From NCBI RefSeq assembly GCF_003344045.1, contig NZ_QFWX01000005.1:310001-374000 (forward strand): a DNA stretch of 64,000 nt, given 5' to 3'. Source of the stretch: Marinobacter vulgaris. GTDB lineage: Bacteria > Pseudomonadota > Gammaproteobacteria > Pseudomonadales > Oleiphilaceae. Shown here one piece after another: positions 63,510 to 64,000 of the stretch; the stretch's first letter is position 1; each line of letters opens with the position of its first letter. Made by a program: the position numbers and the translations under genes. The notes under the pieces are model-generated. The model had not been told where the DNA came from, did not search any database, and saw only the letters and a program-made list of their open reading frames with translations.

Positions 63510-64000
<491 letters not shown>

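Overview
The window reads as about 64 kb of ordinary chromosome from a GC-rich marine gammaproteobacterium. The order fdxA-mutS-cinA-recA, the PA2778/PA2779-type genes, NhaB, the long-leader ilvGM operon and the many Pseudomonas-like families fit Marinobacter or a close relative; this assignment is inferred from gene content and protein sequence and was not tested by a search. I see no insertion sequence, prophage, CRISPR array or integrase. Gene density is high, with many 1-8 bp overlaps. One tRNA (Asp, GUC) is present.

Layout. 1-6.2 kb: end of a membrane protein, a RIO-type kinase, a short-chain dehydrogenase, a DJ-1/PfpI plus ribbon-helix-helix pair, then a putative Zur-controlled COG0523 zinc chaperone overlapping the ribosome-rescue hydrolase ArfB, followed by small redox and methyltransferase genes. 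6.1-10.1 kb (minus): a compact four-gene operon of a phospholipase-D protein, a carboxysome-type carbonic anhydrase homologue, a PA2779-type membrane peptide and a PA2778-type C39-like lipoprotein peptidase. This is the best candidate for an undescribed system. 10.3-13.1 kb: membrane Ser/Thr kinase, PP2C phosphatase and FHA protein in one operon. 13.1-20 kb: GATase/YebC, a Sel1 protein, a di-iron MBL-fold (ODP-like) protein behind a possible ANR box, an AI-2E-type permease, an MDR dehydrogenase and a divergent proline-racemase-family enzyme. 20.2-22.5 kb (minus): ilvGM behind a Val/Leu leader peptide and an attenuator. 22.5-26.7 kb: RND efflux pair.

27-33.9 kb: lipid methyltransferase-like protein, DjlA, AlkB, patatin plus GntP permease, DUF4010/MgtC protein, LysE-type exporter. 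34-39.8 kb: NhaB, then SulP transporter, tandem universal stress protein and a ClsC-like lipoprotein, the last three tightly coupled. 39.8-47.3 kb: a BaiN-type flavoprotein, a long inverted-repeat element, PhzF, and a FixL/FixJ-type two-component pair divergent from an acyl-CoA synthetase and an SLC23-type permease. 47.5-56.2 kb: DegV, an unknown protein, LysE-type exporter, fdxA, mutS, cinA, recA with a LexA box, a flavodoxin-like protein and a thioesterase. 56.3-61.9 kb: an AsrA/LonB-type protease, a second FixJ-like regulator with a receiver-PAS-kinase hybrid, and a MaoC hydratase. 62-64 kb: tRNA-Asp, a 29-residue acidic ORF, an AraC regulator and the start of fadH.

Themes are membrane and ion homeostasis (NhaB, SulP, two PLD proteins, RND, exporters), lipid and acyl-CoA metabolism (acyl-CoA synthetase, thioesterase, MaoC, FadH, patatin), and signalling by both Hanks-type and two-component phosphorylation. 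Several starts were moved inward from the longest ORF on ribosome-binding sites and the family N-terminus; these are stated per gene.
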